Source: Candidatus Hydrogenisulfobacillus filiaventi (GTDB taxonomy: Bacteria; Bacillota; Sulfobacillia; Sulfobacillales; R501). From it: 64,000 nt of DNA. The position numbers and the translations under genes were made by a program. Shown here in pieces: positions 22,153 to 30,898 of the stretch. A model generated the notes under the pieces. The model made no database searches and had not been told where the DNA came from. It saw only the letters and a program-made list of their open reading frames with translations. Every line of letters begins with the position of its first letter. The stretch's first letter is position 1. Location: positions 1,736,001-1,800,000 of the forward strand of contig LR778114.1 of the NCBI GenBank assembly GCA_902809825.1, given 5' to 3'.

Positions 22153-22655
22153 CTAGTCCTCGTCCAGCTCGGCCGTCCAGCCGGCGGCCTGGATGCGGGC
22201 GTCCAGACGTCGGTAGGCGGCGGCCGTCTCCTCGATGGCCTGATGCAGGCGGGCCGGGTCCAGCCCGGGCGCCAGGCGGGCCCCGCCCCCCATGCGGGCG
22301 GCCATCATGGCCGGCGGCATCACCGGCACCCGCTCCGGCACCCCCGGCGGCCGGCCGGCGCTGGCATTGGCGATGTTTTCCAGGATCTGCCGCCGCTTGC
22401 GCAGGCGGTCCCGCTCCGCCAGTGCCTCGGTAAGGGTCAACCCGTCGGCTGTCTGCACGCGGCTGTTGGTGCGGTTGATGCGCACCACCAGCTGCGCCCA
22501 GGCGGCCAGCGCCGCATCCAGGGCCTGCAGCAGCTCGGATCCTCGGCGGGGCGATCCCCCTCCACCACCAGCGCCCCTTGCGTCAAGCGGTTGCTGAGGG
22601 CCTGAATGCCCTCCTCCAGGCCCTTGCGTTCGGATAAAGCTTCCGCCAGCTTCAT
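22153..22655 (-). CDS. DIP1984-family protein, frameshifted
   Basis: The N-terminal piece (ATG 22655, GGAAGGAGG 9 nt upstream) opens Met-Lys-Leu-Ala-Glu-Ala-Leu with a Glu-Gly-Asp-x-Pro-Ala-Glu-Asp-Pro block. The C-terminal piece has Arg-Ile-Asn-Arg-Thr-Asn, Asp-Gly-x-Thr-Leu-Thr-Glu-Ala-Leu-Ala-Glu-Arg-Asp, and ends in a Leu-Asp-Ala-Arg-Ile-Gln segment. Both halves match the small coiled-coil DIP1984 family (about 150-160 aa, function unknown), but they lie in different frames with the switch near 22540, in a CG-rich stretch. One indel would restore a protein of about 167 aa. Confidence 0.7.
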
Positions 22656-22750
22656 CGCGCAGCCTCCTTCCGCCCTTCCCCGGCTCCAGCGTACCAGATG
22701 GGAGCGGGGCCGCCGCCGGGAGGCTTCCCCATCCCCGCTGCGGCTTTCCC

Positions 22751-24179
22751 CTACCCGCCGCTGCGCATAAGCCCCGGCACGCGGTCCAGGCCTCGCCCGG
22801 CCAGGTGCCAGAGCGGCAGCGCCTCCAGCAAGGCCAGGCCCGCCGCCGCCGTCAGGGCGCCGGGAGCCACCCCCAGCGCCGGCAGCAGGCGTGCCGCCCC
22901 CAGAGGCAGGGCAGCCACCAAGGGCAGGCCCGCCATCCGGGCCAGCCACGTCACGATACGGCCGTCATAGGGGTCAGGGAAGACGGTCCACAGCCTAGCC
23001 GCCAGCCCCCGGCTCAGCACCTGGCCGCCGGCGGCCAGGAGGGCGGTGCCGGCGGCCAATCCTGCCGGCAAACGCCTGCTCAGCGCCGCCGCCAGGGGCG
23101 GCAGGGCCCGGAAAGGCCAGGTTGAAGACCAGCCCCGGCAGCTGCACCGCCAGCAGCCGGCGGTGGATGCTGCCGCCGGCGGTCCCGCACACCCCGGCGC
23201 ACCAGGCCAGGGTCACCCAGGCCCCGGTCAGGAAGCGGGGACCGAAGGCCAGGGCCGCCGTGCCCCCCGCCGCCACCACCAGCTGCAGGCCGTAGAGCCA
23301 CCCGGCCTCCTGGCGCCGGCGGCCGCGCAGGTCGGCCTCCGCCAGTGCCCACAGCCCTTGCAGCCGGAAGGAGTGGCTGGCCGGGGGGAGCTTTTCCCCC
23401 CGCCGCCGCGCCCGCGCCCAGGCCACCACCACGGCCGGACAAGGGTCAGCCCCGGTACCGGCACCGCCAGCAGCACCCCCGCCAGCAGCAACGTTCCCTC
23501 CAGGCCCACCAGCACCGCCACCCCGCCCCAGTGCCCGCTCACCAGGGTACCCAGGGCCTGGAACGCACCCGCCAGCAGGGCCGGCAACGCCCGGCCCGCC
23601 CCGGCCGGGCCCACCCGGGCGGCCGCTGCGCCGGCCCCGACCAGCACCGTCAACCCCGCCCCGGCCGCCTGGACCGGCAAACCCCGCCGCGCAGGAGGTC
23701 GCTCAGGTCGCGGATGCGGTCCAGCACCACCCACACCAGCAGCGCGGTCACCAGCCACCGTACCACCGCCGGTTCCAGCAGGAACAGGTAGAGGCCCATC
23801 AGCAGGCCGCCGCTGAGACCGGCCGCCAACTGCGTCACGCTGCGCAGGATGACCAACATGGCCAGAGTCCGGGCCGCGCCCGCCCCGCCGGGCAGGAGGT
23901 AGAGGTGGGCCGGTTCCTGATAATACAACGGCGGTTTGGGATGCCAGACCCCCCAGGCCCACAGCGCCACAGGGTCAACCCCAGCGGCAGCTGCCAGCCG
24001 GCCGGCAGCCCGCCGAAGGGCAGCGCGGGATGAGTGAGGTGCCGTTGCAGGACCCACAGCCGGAGGACGGCCTAAAGGGCCTGTATCCCCAGCTGGCGGG
24101 GGTTCCGGAGGATCCGCTGCCAACGGTGCAGCAGGGTCCGCCCCTCCAGGAACCATAAGGCGAACAGGGTCTGCAACAC
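22751..24179 (-). pseudogene. Disrupted polytopic membrane protein (ABC-2-type exporter-like)
   Basis: Starting from GTG 24179 (GAAGGAGG 6 nt upstream), hydrophobic coding segments continue across five interruptions: an in-frame TAG at 24072-24074, then frame changes near 23965, 23690, 23440 and 23105, ending with a stop at 22751. Joined, they give about 475 aa with about ten membrane helices. The soluble opening (Leu-Gln-Thr-Leu-Phe-Ala-Leu-Trp-Phe) and overall plan resemble putative ABC exporter membrane subunits, but I see no ATPase gene next to it. Several other genes nearby show the same kind of damage. Confidence 0.5.
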
Positions 24180-24265
24180 GGGCATCCTCCTTCCCCTCTC
24201 CCCAAGAGGGAACAACCTCCCGCCGCTGGGAAGGCCCCCTCACGACTCGGCCGCGGGGCCATGCA

Positions 24266-24904
24266 TCAGCCCAGTCGCCAGGTGACTTCTGGCTCTAACA
24301 CCGCCTGCAACCGTTCCAGGAGACGCAAGGCGTCCCCCCGACGTAAAACGGGGTGCAAGTACTGATTTTGATAGGTGCGCGGGCAGCCGTAGCAGGAGCT
24401 GTCCGCGTCACAGCCACATGCCCCGCCCACTGGTTCCAGGCCGAGGTGCATGGCTTGCGCTAAGACACCTTCATCCACCAACTGGGACACCAGACCCGCG
24501 CCGCCGGGGACGGCATCGTACAAGACCACCGTCGGCAAGCCGCTGGCGGGCGTCTGACGCACCGTCACTGCCAGGTCGCTAAGGGGGACCTCTAGGGCTT
24601 GCGCCACGCCGGCTTGCACGGCATAGGCCAGTGAGTACACCGCCCCCATATCCGCCATCACGGTACCCCAGACGGACCCGAAGGTCATGCAAACGGTGTC
24701 GGTTTGAAAGGTGTGCGCCAGGGCTACGGACAGCAGCGTGCGTTCTGGGCAGGCTCCCCCATAGGCCGTGGAGTGTGAACGCCGGCGTGGGCCAGAGGCG
24801 CGGCCTCTTTTCTTCTCTGCCCACATGACTCGAGCCAGAAAAACCAGTTTCCCACTCATGGGGCAATTCGCCTCCTTCGGCACAACTCCTGCTGGCGATA
24901 TCAC
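24266..24904 (-). pseudogene. Helicase remnant: DUF1998 C-terminal zinc-binding domain only
   Basis: The frame ends at 24266 and encodes the end of a DUF1998-type (MrfA/DrmB-like) helicase-associated domain. Visible blocks are Tyr-Gly-Gly-x-Cys, Thr-x-Thr-Val-Cys-Met-Thr-Phe-Gly, Leu-Tyr-Asp-Ala-Val-Pro-Gly-Gly-Ala-Gly, and a Cys-x-Cys-Asp...Cys-Tyr-Gly-Cys-x-Arg-Thr-Tyr-Gln-Asn-Gln zinc cluster. The DEAD/DEAH motor that should precede it is absent; to its right lies the defence pair on the other strand. This is most likely the 3' stump of a DNA-repair or DISARM-like helicase cut when the island formed. Confidence 0.65.
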
Positions 24905-25031
24905 GAACCATCAGGGCCATCCGTAGTGCTCGGACAGTATGCTGTACCATTTTTTAACATACCCCAACCCTGGGTTTTCAGCAGGGAACCTGGGACTCCC
25001 TGTCGAAGAACAGCTTAGAAAAGGCTCGGGT

Positions 25032-25060
25032 GACTCTCGCGAAAGCACTACCCTATAATT
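25032..25060 (+). promoter_or_regulatory. Likely promoter of the McrBC-like pair
   Basis: A perfect -10 TATAAT (25055-25060) with -35 TGACTC (25032-25037) at 17-nt spacing lies about 200 nt upstream of the ATPase start. The 24905-25260 stretch holds no gene that I can support and is AT-rich for this window. Confidence 0.5.
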
Positions 25061-25260
25061 ATTGGGCCGATGCGACGACCGGCGGTTCGCTAAGGTCACC
25101 TGGACCGGTGCTGAATCCTTGAGGACATTTACCTTGGCAATCCGTAGCTTCCAAGTGTTCAGGGAGTACGGAAAGAAGATGGCCCATGTCTCAAGTACTG
25201 GGAAGCTACAAAATCCCCTTTCATCTCCATTGGTCCGAGTTTTGTTTAAGGAGTTTGGCC

Positions 25261-26928
25261 ATGCCACAAGCTTGGGTAGAGACGACTGAACAGCGAAATC
25301 AGCTGCACCGGATTGAGGGCAAATACGCTGTTGGAAAGGCATTATGGGCTCCAAAATATGATGAAAATGGTCGCAAGAACGCTTCATGGACATTGCTACC
25401 ACAAATCGCGGTAGGGGACATCATTTTGCACTTGGTGGACGGTAAATTTACGGGAATCTCAATCGTCGACCAAACAGCAAGGGACTTTCGTTGTTTAGAA
25501 GGAACCAGGTGGTCCAAGTATAAAGATTGTTATCTAGTAACCCTAAAAAACTACCAGGCATTTGCGCAACCATTAGATCCCAGGATTTTGTTCCAGCCCC
25601 CATATCGCGAACGTGCTCAACAAATAGTAGAATCCGAGAGCCGTCTCTTCTATACAAAAGCCCTAACGATGCAGGAAGCTTACCTAACACGGCTGCCTCC
25701 GCCTTTAATACGCCTGATTCTAGATGCTTATCATTTGAACCTTCCCGTCCTAGCCCAGATTGGCGGCCAGGAGGTGACGCGCGCCGTGGACCCCAATAGA
25801 GGTGAATACGAGGCCGACCCCACCTCCATCATCCGAGAGGCGGCGGGGCGCATGCAGGCCGCGGGTTATGTTATGGAAGTCCGCGATTTGGCCAGCATAC
25901 TCATCGCGCTCACCGTGCGCCCTTTCGCCATCTTTTCCGGCCGTTCGGGCACTGGAAAAACTGCATTAACCCGACTGTTGGCAGAGGTGTTTGGTTTCTA
26001 CTATTTGAACGTGGCGGTCAACCCTGCTTGGACCGACCCAACCGACCTGGTGGGTTATATTAGCCCCACCACCCACCAGCCCGTGCAAGGCGCGCTTCAT
26101 GACCTGCTAATCCGGCACGTAGACGATGCCATTTTGTGTCTCGATGAGTTCAATACCGCTAAGGTTGAGCATTACTTCTCGGATTTTATGAGTGCGATGG
26201 AGACCCGGCAACGGGAATTTTGGGGGCCCCTGCCGGCCTTGGACCAGTTGGCGCGCGCACAACCAAGCCAGGAAGACCGGCTCCAACTTCCCCGTCGCTT
26301 GCGGGTCATCGGCACCATGAACTTTGACGACTCGGTCCAATCCCTCACTCCCCGCTTGCTCGACCGGGCCACGGTGTTCGAATTCCAGCCAGTGACACCG
26401 GAACAGATCCTCCTCTCGGATCACCCCGAACGCTACGGGCTGGCCTGGGACAGCCTGAAAGATCAGCCGTCCTTACGATGGCCATTTGACGGCATCCCAC
26501 CGCTGCCGGACACAGTTCGGGCCTGGTTTCTGGACCAATTGCGCCAGCTGGAGCCGGGCCTGCGAGCATCGCGGGGGGAGCTCTCCCCTCGCTTAGTGGT
26601 GGAGTTCGGATCGGCGTTGGCCTTAGGCAACGGGGTGCATGACCTCTTCGGGGCCACCCCTGAAGCGGCGTGGATGGCGCTGCTGGATCAGCTTCTTCTC
26701 ACGCGGGTTCTGCCCAAGTTTCAAGGCGCCAGCCGACAGGGAGACCTTCGGGCCCTGGTTCGTCTGGCAGGCGTACTTACCGGGAGTACGCCGCCAGAGG
26801 AGCCCGAACGGTGGGTCGCCTTCCTGCATGACCAGGGACCAAGTAGCCATTATCCTCGCACCTTAGCCAAGATCGCTACCCTGCTCACCAGCGCCGAGGA
26901 GGATGGCTATGCCGTCTATTGGCAGTGA
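25261..26928 (+). CDS. EVE-like domain fused to McrB-type AAA+ GTPase/ATPase
   Basis: 555 aa. ATG 25261 follows AAGGAG by 7 nt; an upstream ATG at 25186 lacks such a site. The N-terminus (about 1-100) resembles an EVE/PUA-like modified-base-reading domain (Trp-Val-Glu opening, Asp-Ile-Ile-Leu-His-Leu-Val-Asp core). The AAA+ module has Walker A Gly-Arg-Ser-Gly-Thr-Gly-Lys-Thr at about 223-230, Walker B Ile-Leu-Cys-Leu-Asp-Glu-Phe-Asn and the Gly-Thr-Met-Asn-Phe sensor-like block typical of McrB. It overlaps the nuclease gene by 20 nt, as in McrB-McrC operons, and probably powers restriction of modified phage DNA. GC is lower in its first 500 bases than in the neighbours. Confidence 0.85.
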   Translation: MPQAWVETTEQRNQLHRIEGKYAVGKALWAPKYDENGRKNASWTLLPQIAVGDIILHLVDGKFTGISIVDQTARDFRCLEGTRWSKYKDCYLVTLKNYQAFAQPLDPRILFQPPYRERAQQIVESESRLFYTKALTMQEAYLTRLPPPLIRLILDAYHLNLPVLAQIGGQEVTRAVDPNRGEYEADPTSIIREAAGRMQAAGYVMEVRDLASILIALTVRPFAIFSGRSGTGKTALTRLLAEVFGFYYLNVAVNPAWTDPTDLVGYISPTTHQPVQGALHDLLIRHVDDAILCLDEFNTAKVEHYFSDFMSAMETRQREFWGPLPALDQLARAQPSQEDRLQLPRRLRVIGTMNFDDSVQSLTPRLLDRATVFEFQPVTPEQILLSDHPERYGLAWDSLKDQPSLRWPFDGIPPLPDTVRAWFLDQLRQLEPGLRASRGELSPRLVVEFGSALALGNGVHDLFGATPEAAWMALLDQLLLTRVLPKFQGASRQGDLRALVRLAGVLTGSTPPEEPERWVAFLHDQGPSSHYPRTLAKIATLLTSAEEDGYAVYWQ

Positions 26929-28534
26929 ATTGATTCGGGCCCAATTCGGTTCCCGTGCCGTCCTCAGCGTGCATGGGCCTCGACAACCCCGGGTGGTGGG
27001 ACCTGCCCGCCCCGCACCACCGTCCCCGCGGCCGCTGGGGCACGGAGTACGCGTGGATCCCCCAGAGCCCTTAGCCCTGTTTGAAGACGTCCCCTACGAA
27101 ATCCGAATTTATGCCCCCCAACCGATCGCCCTGGAACTGGGCGACCACTCCCTGCCGCTTGATTGGGGTGGCCCGCTCAGCGCGGATGCCTGGGTACTGG
27201 GAACCGCTCGTGTGACACTGCGAGCCCTAGGCTGGGCGCGGTTTTACCTGCCGGAACTCCAGCAAGGCCTGGCTATCCCTGTGCGAGCGCGCAAGCTGGA
27301 CTATGACCAGGACTACTGGGCCATGTTGTACGACCTGGAAGAGACCGCCCGCGGCCTGGCCGCACGCCTTCACAGCACCAGCCGCGAGGAGGTGCTCGAA
27401 GCCTCCGTGCCGATAGATTTAGGTGCCTATTGGCGTCGGATGCTAGAGGCGCTCTGGGAAGACATGGCCCAGGCCATCAGCCGTGCCTGGGCCCAGTTGC
27501 CAGTCCAAGCCCAAAGGTTGGACACCGTCGCGGCCTTTGACCGCTTGAAGCGGCCGCGCCCAGCGGACGTTCGGCTGTGGCATCAGCGGCAGCCGCCTCG
27601 CCAAGCGGTCACGCGTTTAGAATGGGTGCACCGAATCCCCGAACGGCAATACCTGCTGGACCTGCTCGACTACCTGCTCACCCGTCTCAAAACCCTGCCT
27701 AGCAGCCCCCCGCTGGCACGTATGCGCCGCTCCGTCAAGCGCCTCCGTCTACAGCTATGTGCCGAGCTTCCCGCCAACCGGCTACAGCCGCCCCCGATTC
27801 CCCAAGGGGTGCTGGCCCAAACCCTGGCCCCGCTGCAACAGGTCATCCAGCTCCATCGCCGCCTGAACCATGGCCTGCTGTTGAGTGCCGGGCCCATTGG
27901 CGTCGCCCTAGAGGATGTGCATCGCCTGTATGAGTACTGGGTTTACCTGCGCTTGGTCGCCACCGTAGTTACGGAAACCGGCGGTACCCTCCAAGATGGG
28001 ATTGGCATCCGACGGGCCCGGCACCCCCTGGAAGTGGTGTTTGCCGAGGGGCAAGACCAGGCTACCATTCGCCTGCGGGATGGGCGGCGGCTACAAGTGG
28101 GCTACCAGCCCTATTATCAGAGGTTACCAACCGTGGACCAACAGCCCGATAACGTCATCACCGTTACCGGCGACGATACCCTGCTCATCTTCGATGCCAA
28201 ATACCGGTTTGAGCACAATGAGACGGCTCGCCAGAAGTACGCCGAGCCTGGGCTGGAAATCCCCCCCATTGAGGCTATCAACCAGATGCATCAGTACCGG
28301 GATGCTATCGTCATCCCCGTCCCCCCCTCTGCTCTGACCTGGGAGCGGCGGGTGCGGGCGGCAGTCACCGTCTTTCCCCTACCCGCCGACCAGCACCCTC
28401 GCTTTGCCGACCACCGCTTCTGGCATAGCATCGGCAGCGTCCAGGTGGGTGCCGTGCCACTATTACCCGGCCACGATACCCTGTTTCGACAGGTCGTGCG
28501 CGACCTGTTGGCCCTGGTTAACCCTGGGGCGTAA
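26909..28534 (+). CDS. McrC-like DUF2357-type protein with a PD-(D/E)XK nuclease domain
   Basis: 541 aa from ATG 26909, placed 6 nt after GAGGAGG, which lies inside the ATPase gene; an ATG 6 nt earlier is less well spaced. The N-terminal part resembles DUF2357. The C-terminal part has the nuclease core: Leu-Leu-Ile-Phe-Asp-Ala-Lys-Tyr (Asp-x-Lys) preceded by an acidic position, then a helix with Gln-Met-His-Gln-Tyr-Arg-Asp-Ala. Such proteins pair with McrB-like motors as the endonuclease of a type IV-like restriction system. Its 3' end overlaps a helicase remnant on the opposite strand by 17 nt. Confidence 0.8.
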   Translation: MPSIGSELIRAQFGSRAVLSVHGPRQPRVVGPARPAPPSPRPLGHGVRVDPPEPLALFEDVPYEIRIYAPQPIALELGDHSLPLDWGGPLSADAWVLGTARVTLRALGWARFYLPELQQGLAIPVRARKLDYDQDYWAMLYDLEETARGLAARLHSTSREEVLEASVPIDLGAYWRRMLEALWEDMAQAISRAWAQLPVQAQRLDTVAAFDRLKRPRPADVRLWHQRQPPRQAVTRLEWVHRIPERQYLLDLLDYLLTRLKTLPSSPPLARMRRSVKRLRLQLCAELPANRLQPPPIPQGVLAQTLAPLQQVIQLHRRLNHGLLLSAGPIGVALEDVHRLYEYWVYLRLVATVVTETGGTLQDGIGIRRARHPLEVVFAEGQDQATIRLRDGRRLQVGYQPYYQRLPTVDQQPDNVITVTGDDTLLIFDAKYRFEHNETARQKYAEPGLEIPPIEAINQMHQYRDAIVIPVPPSALTWERRVRAAVTVFPLPADQHPRFADHRFWHSIGSVQVGAVPLLPGHDTLFRQVVRDLLALVNPGA

Positions 28535-28740
28535 ACACATCCGCATACCGCGCGAACTGCTCGGCAAATGGCATATCACACCGAATCACGACGATACGGT
28601 AGCCCCAACTACGCAGCTCCTCGCGTTCGGCTTGGTCATGCGCCTAGCGCACCGGCTGGTCATGCTGAGGCCCATCCACAAACACACAGACCCCCGGGCG
28701 CCCCGCCCGCTCATAGTAGAAACCTATGCCGGCGGTGCCC
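28518..28740 (-). pseudogene. Remnant: C-terminal nuclease-like tail of a helicase
   Basis: Reading leftwards from about 28740, the frame gives Gly-Phe-Tyr-Tyr, Val-Cys-Val-Phe-Val-Asp-Gly-Pro-Gln-His-Asp and, after an in-frame TAG at 28644-28646, Arg-Glu-Glu-Leu-Arg-Ser-Trp-Gly-Tyr-Arg-Ile-Val-Val-Ile-Arg, ending at 28518. This order (DG-x-x-HD...R-x-x-L-x-x-x-GYR) resembles the very C-terminal domain of some DEAD/DEAH helicases with DUF1998 and of DUF559-type proteins. The rest of the gene is missing; about 28730 is a junction where plus-strand coding of another gene begins. Confidence 0.45.
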
Positions 28741-29418
28741 GGCCGTTGCGCCAGGCGCTCGCCCCCCTGCTGGGGCCGGGCGGGCACCTGGCGGTGAGTC
28801 TTACCCCCTCCCTGCTGGCGGCAGGCCGTTTCGAGGGCCGACCGGCTCTTCTGGCCGCCTATGTCAGCGGCCACCGGAATACGTTGGGCCTCCTGACCTG
28901 GAACGGGCACACCTGGAGCCGGACCGGGTCCCTCTCCGAGCCACCCCAGTATGCCCTCACCCCTCTCAGCGCCGACCGCTTCCGCCTGGGGCTGGTGCCC
29001 CCGGTCACCTACCCCCTGGCCGCAGCTGCCGGCCGGATCACGGCCCTGCCGGCCGTACGCCCCGGCACCATCCCCAACTGGATCCTCACCCCCGCCTCAG
29101 GGACGGTGGGCGGGCCCGTCAGCCCGGTTCCCGCCTCTCCATCAGCGGCTGGGTGCCCTACGCCTGGACCCGGGGCTACCTCACCCTCAACTGGGAGGAC
29201 CCGGAGCGGGCGACCTCATTACCCGGTGGAACGTCCGCACCGCTCCCAACGGCACCTTCCGGACCACGGTCACCATCCCCGCCCGCCTGGACGGCCGGCC
29301 CGTCCCCGCCGGCGACTACCGCCTGACTGCGGTGCTGGGCCGGGGCAGCACCAGCCTCCTGGAACTGAAGTCCTGGATCCCGGTGCGGCCGGCGTCCGCT
29401 GAAGCCGCTGGCGGTTGA
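28722..29418 (+). pseudogene. 5'-truncated, frameshifted secreted beta-sandwich-type protein
   Basis: Coding character on the plus strand starts abruptly near 28730 and passes through three frames: one to about 29120, a second to about 29205, and a third to the TGA at 29416. The last part has a Gly-Thr-Phe-x-Thr-x-Val-Thr-Ile-Pro and a Gly-Asp-Tyr-Arg-Leu-Thr-Ala-Val pattern, typical of bacterial Ig-like/FlgD-like folds. It has no start, and its upstream part has been replaced by the defence island. Confidence 0.5.
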
Positions 29419-29470
29419 ACCGGAGCAGTGATCCCGGTGATCCTTCCGAATTGGTCCACAAGGTCCCAAG

Positions 29471-29530
29471 GGGCTTGTCCGGCGTCACAAATTCCCCACA
29501 GGGACTTGTACGCGGTCACAATCTTTCCCC
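29471..29530 (+). repeat. Two near-identical direct repeats upstream of the ADH gene
   Basis: Units of about 27-30 nt at 29471-29497 and 29501-29530 share CTTGT, CGG, TCACAA and TTCCCC elements with small changes. They lie 150-200 nt before the ADH start and could be tandem regulator sites. I found no clear promoter boxes beside them. Confidence 0.35.
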
Positions 29531-29676
29531 CATTCCGGCGCCCTTTCCCCCGGGGTGGACTTAACTGGAGCCGATCGCCCCGTCCCCCCGGGCGCCGGCG
29601 GCCTGCCGGGAGCGGGGCGGTCACTGCTTGCGGGCATCCGGCTATCCGGTGGATTGGAACGGGGAGGGAAGCATCC

Positions 29677-30807
29677 ATGAAGGCTGTGGTATATGAGGCC
29701 CCCTTCAAGGTCGGCGTCCACGACGTTCCGGAACCGAAGATAGAACACCCCTCCGATGCCATCGTCAAGATCACCACCACCGCCATCTGCGGATCCGACC
29801 TCCACATGTATGAAGGCCGCACCGCCGCCCAGCCCGGCATCATCTTCGGGCATGAGAACATGGGCGAGATCGTGGAGGTAGGATCCGCCGTCTCCCGCCT
29901 CAAGGTCGGCGACCGCGTGGTCATGCCCTTCAATGTGGCCTGCGGCCACTGCCAGAACTGTGAGGCCGGCTACACCGCCTTCTGCACCGAAGTGAACCCG
30001 GGCTTCGCCGGCGGCGCCTACGGCTACGTGGCCATGGGCCCCTACGCCGGAGGTCAGGCCCAGTACCTGCGCGTGCCCTGGGCGGACTTCAACGCCCTCT
30101 CCCTGCCGCCCGGCCGGGAACATGAAAGCGATTTCGCCCTTCTGGCCGACATCTTCCCCACCGGCTGGCACGGGGTCTCCCTCTCCGGCTTCAAGCCGGG
30201 CGAGTCCATCGCCATCTTCGGCGGCGGGCCCGTAGGCCTGATGGCCGCCTACAGCGCCCTCCTGCGCGGCGCCTCCGAGGTCTACGTGGTCGACCATGTA
30301 CCCGAACGGCTGGAGAAGGCCCGCTCCATCGGGGCCATTGCCGTCAATTTTGACGAAGGCGACCCCGTGGACCAGATCCTGAGCCTGCATCACGGCATGG
30401 TGGACCGCGGGGTGGACGCGGTGGGCTACCAGGCCACCCAGGGCGGCAAGGAGGTGCCCAACACCGTCCTCACCTCCCTGGTGCGGGTGGTGCGGCCTAC
30501 CGGAGGCCTGGGCATCCCCGGCCTATACGTGCCCTCCGACCCCGGTGCCCCGGACGCCGCCGCCCGCGAAGGCCTGCTCATGTTCCCGGTGGGCAAGTTC
30601 TTCGAGAAGGGCCTCACCATGGGGACCGGGCAGTGCAACGTGAAGATGTACAACCGCCAGCTGCGCGACCTCATTATCGCCGGGCGGGCCAAGCCCAGCT
30701 TCGTGGTCTCGCACGAGATCCCGATTGAAAAGGCCCCCGAGGCCTACGAGAAGTTCGACAAGCGGGTCGAAGGCTACACCAAGGTCCTCATCCACCCCAA
30801 CGGTTAA
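29677..30807 (+). CDS. Zinc-dependent alcohol dehydrogenase, glutathione-independent formaldehyde-dehydrogenase-like
   Basis: 376-aa MDR-superfamily enzyme. Catalytic zinc ligands are in Cys-Gly-Ser-Asp-Leu-His (about 38) and Gly-His-Glu-Asn (about 59-62). The structural-zinc lobe is reduced: Cys-Gly-His-Cys-x-x-Cys and a fourth Cys at about 102. The Rossmann motif Gly-Gly-Gly-Pro-Val-Gly-Leu is at about 183-189. The long GGAYGYVAMGPY segment is characteristic of the PfpFaldDH/dismutase-like branch that oxidises formaldehyde with tightly bound NAD; other aldehydes or alcohols are possible. ATG 29677 follows GGGGAGGGAA. It could feed formate to the FDH operon at 44-49 kb. Confidence 0.85.
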   Translation: MKAVVYEAPFKVGVHDVPEPKIEHPSDAIVKITTTAICGSDLHMYEGRTAAQPGIIFGHENMGEIVEVGSAVSRLKVGDRVVMPFNVACGHCQNCEAGYTAFCTEVNPGFAGGAYGYVAMGPYAGGQAQYLRVPWADFNALSLPPGREHESDFALLADIFPTGWHGVSLSGFKPGESIAIFGGGPVGLMAAYSALLRGASEVYVVDHVPERLEKARSIGAIAVNFDEGDPVDQILSLHHGMVDRGVDAVGYQATQGGKEVPNTVLTSLVRVVRPTGGLGIPGLYVPSDPGAPDAAAREGLLMFPVGKFFEKGLTMGTGQCNVKMYNRQLRDLIIAGRAKPSFVVSHEIPIEKAPEAYEKFDKRVEGYTKVLIHPNG

Positions 30808-30898
30808 CCGCGGCCGCCGGGCCGGGGGCCGTAGCCGGACCGCAGGTCCCCGGCCGGCCGGGTCAGCCGCTTTTGCCGCAGGAGGAAGGGATCCGGTC

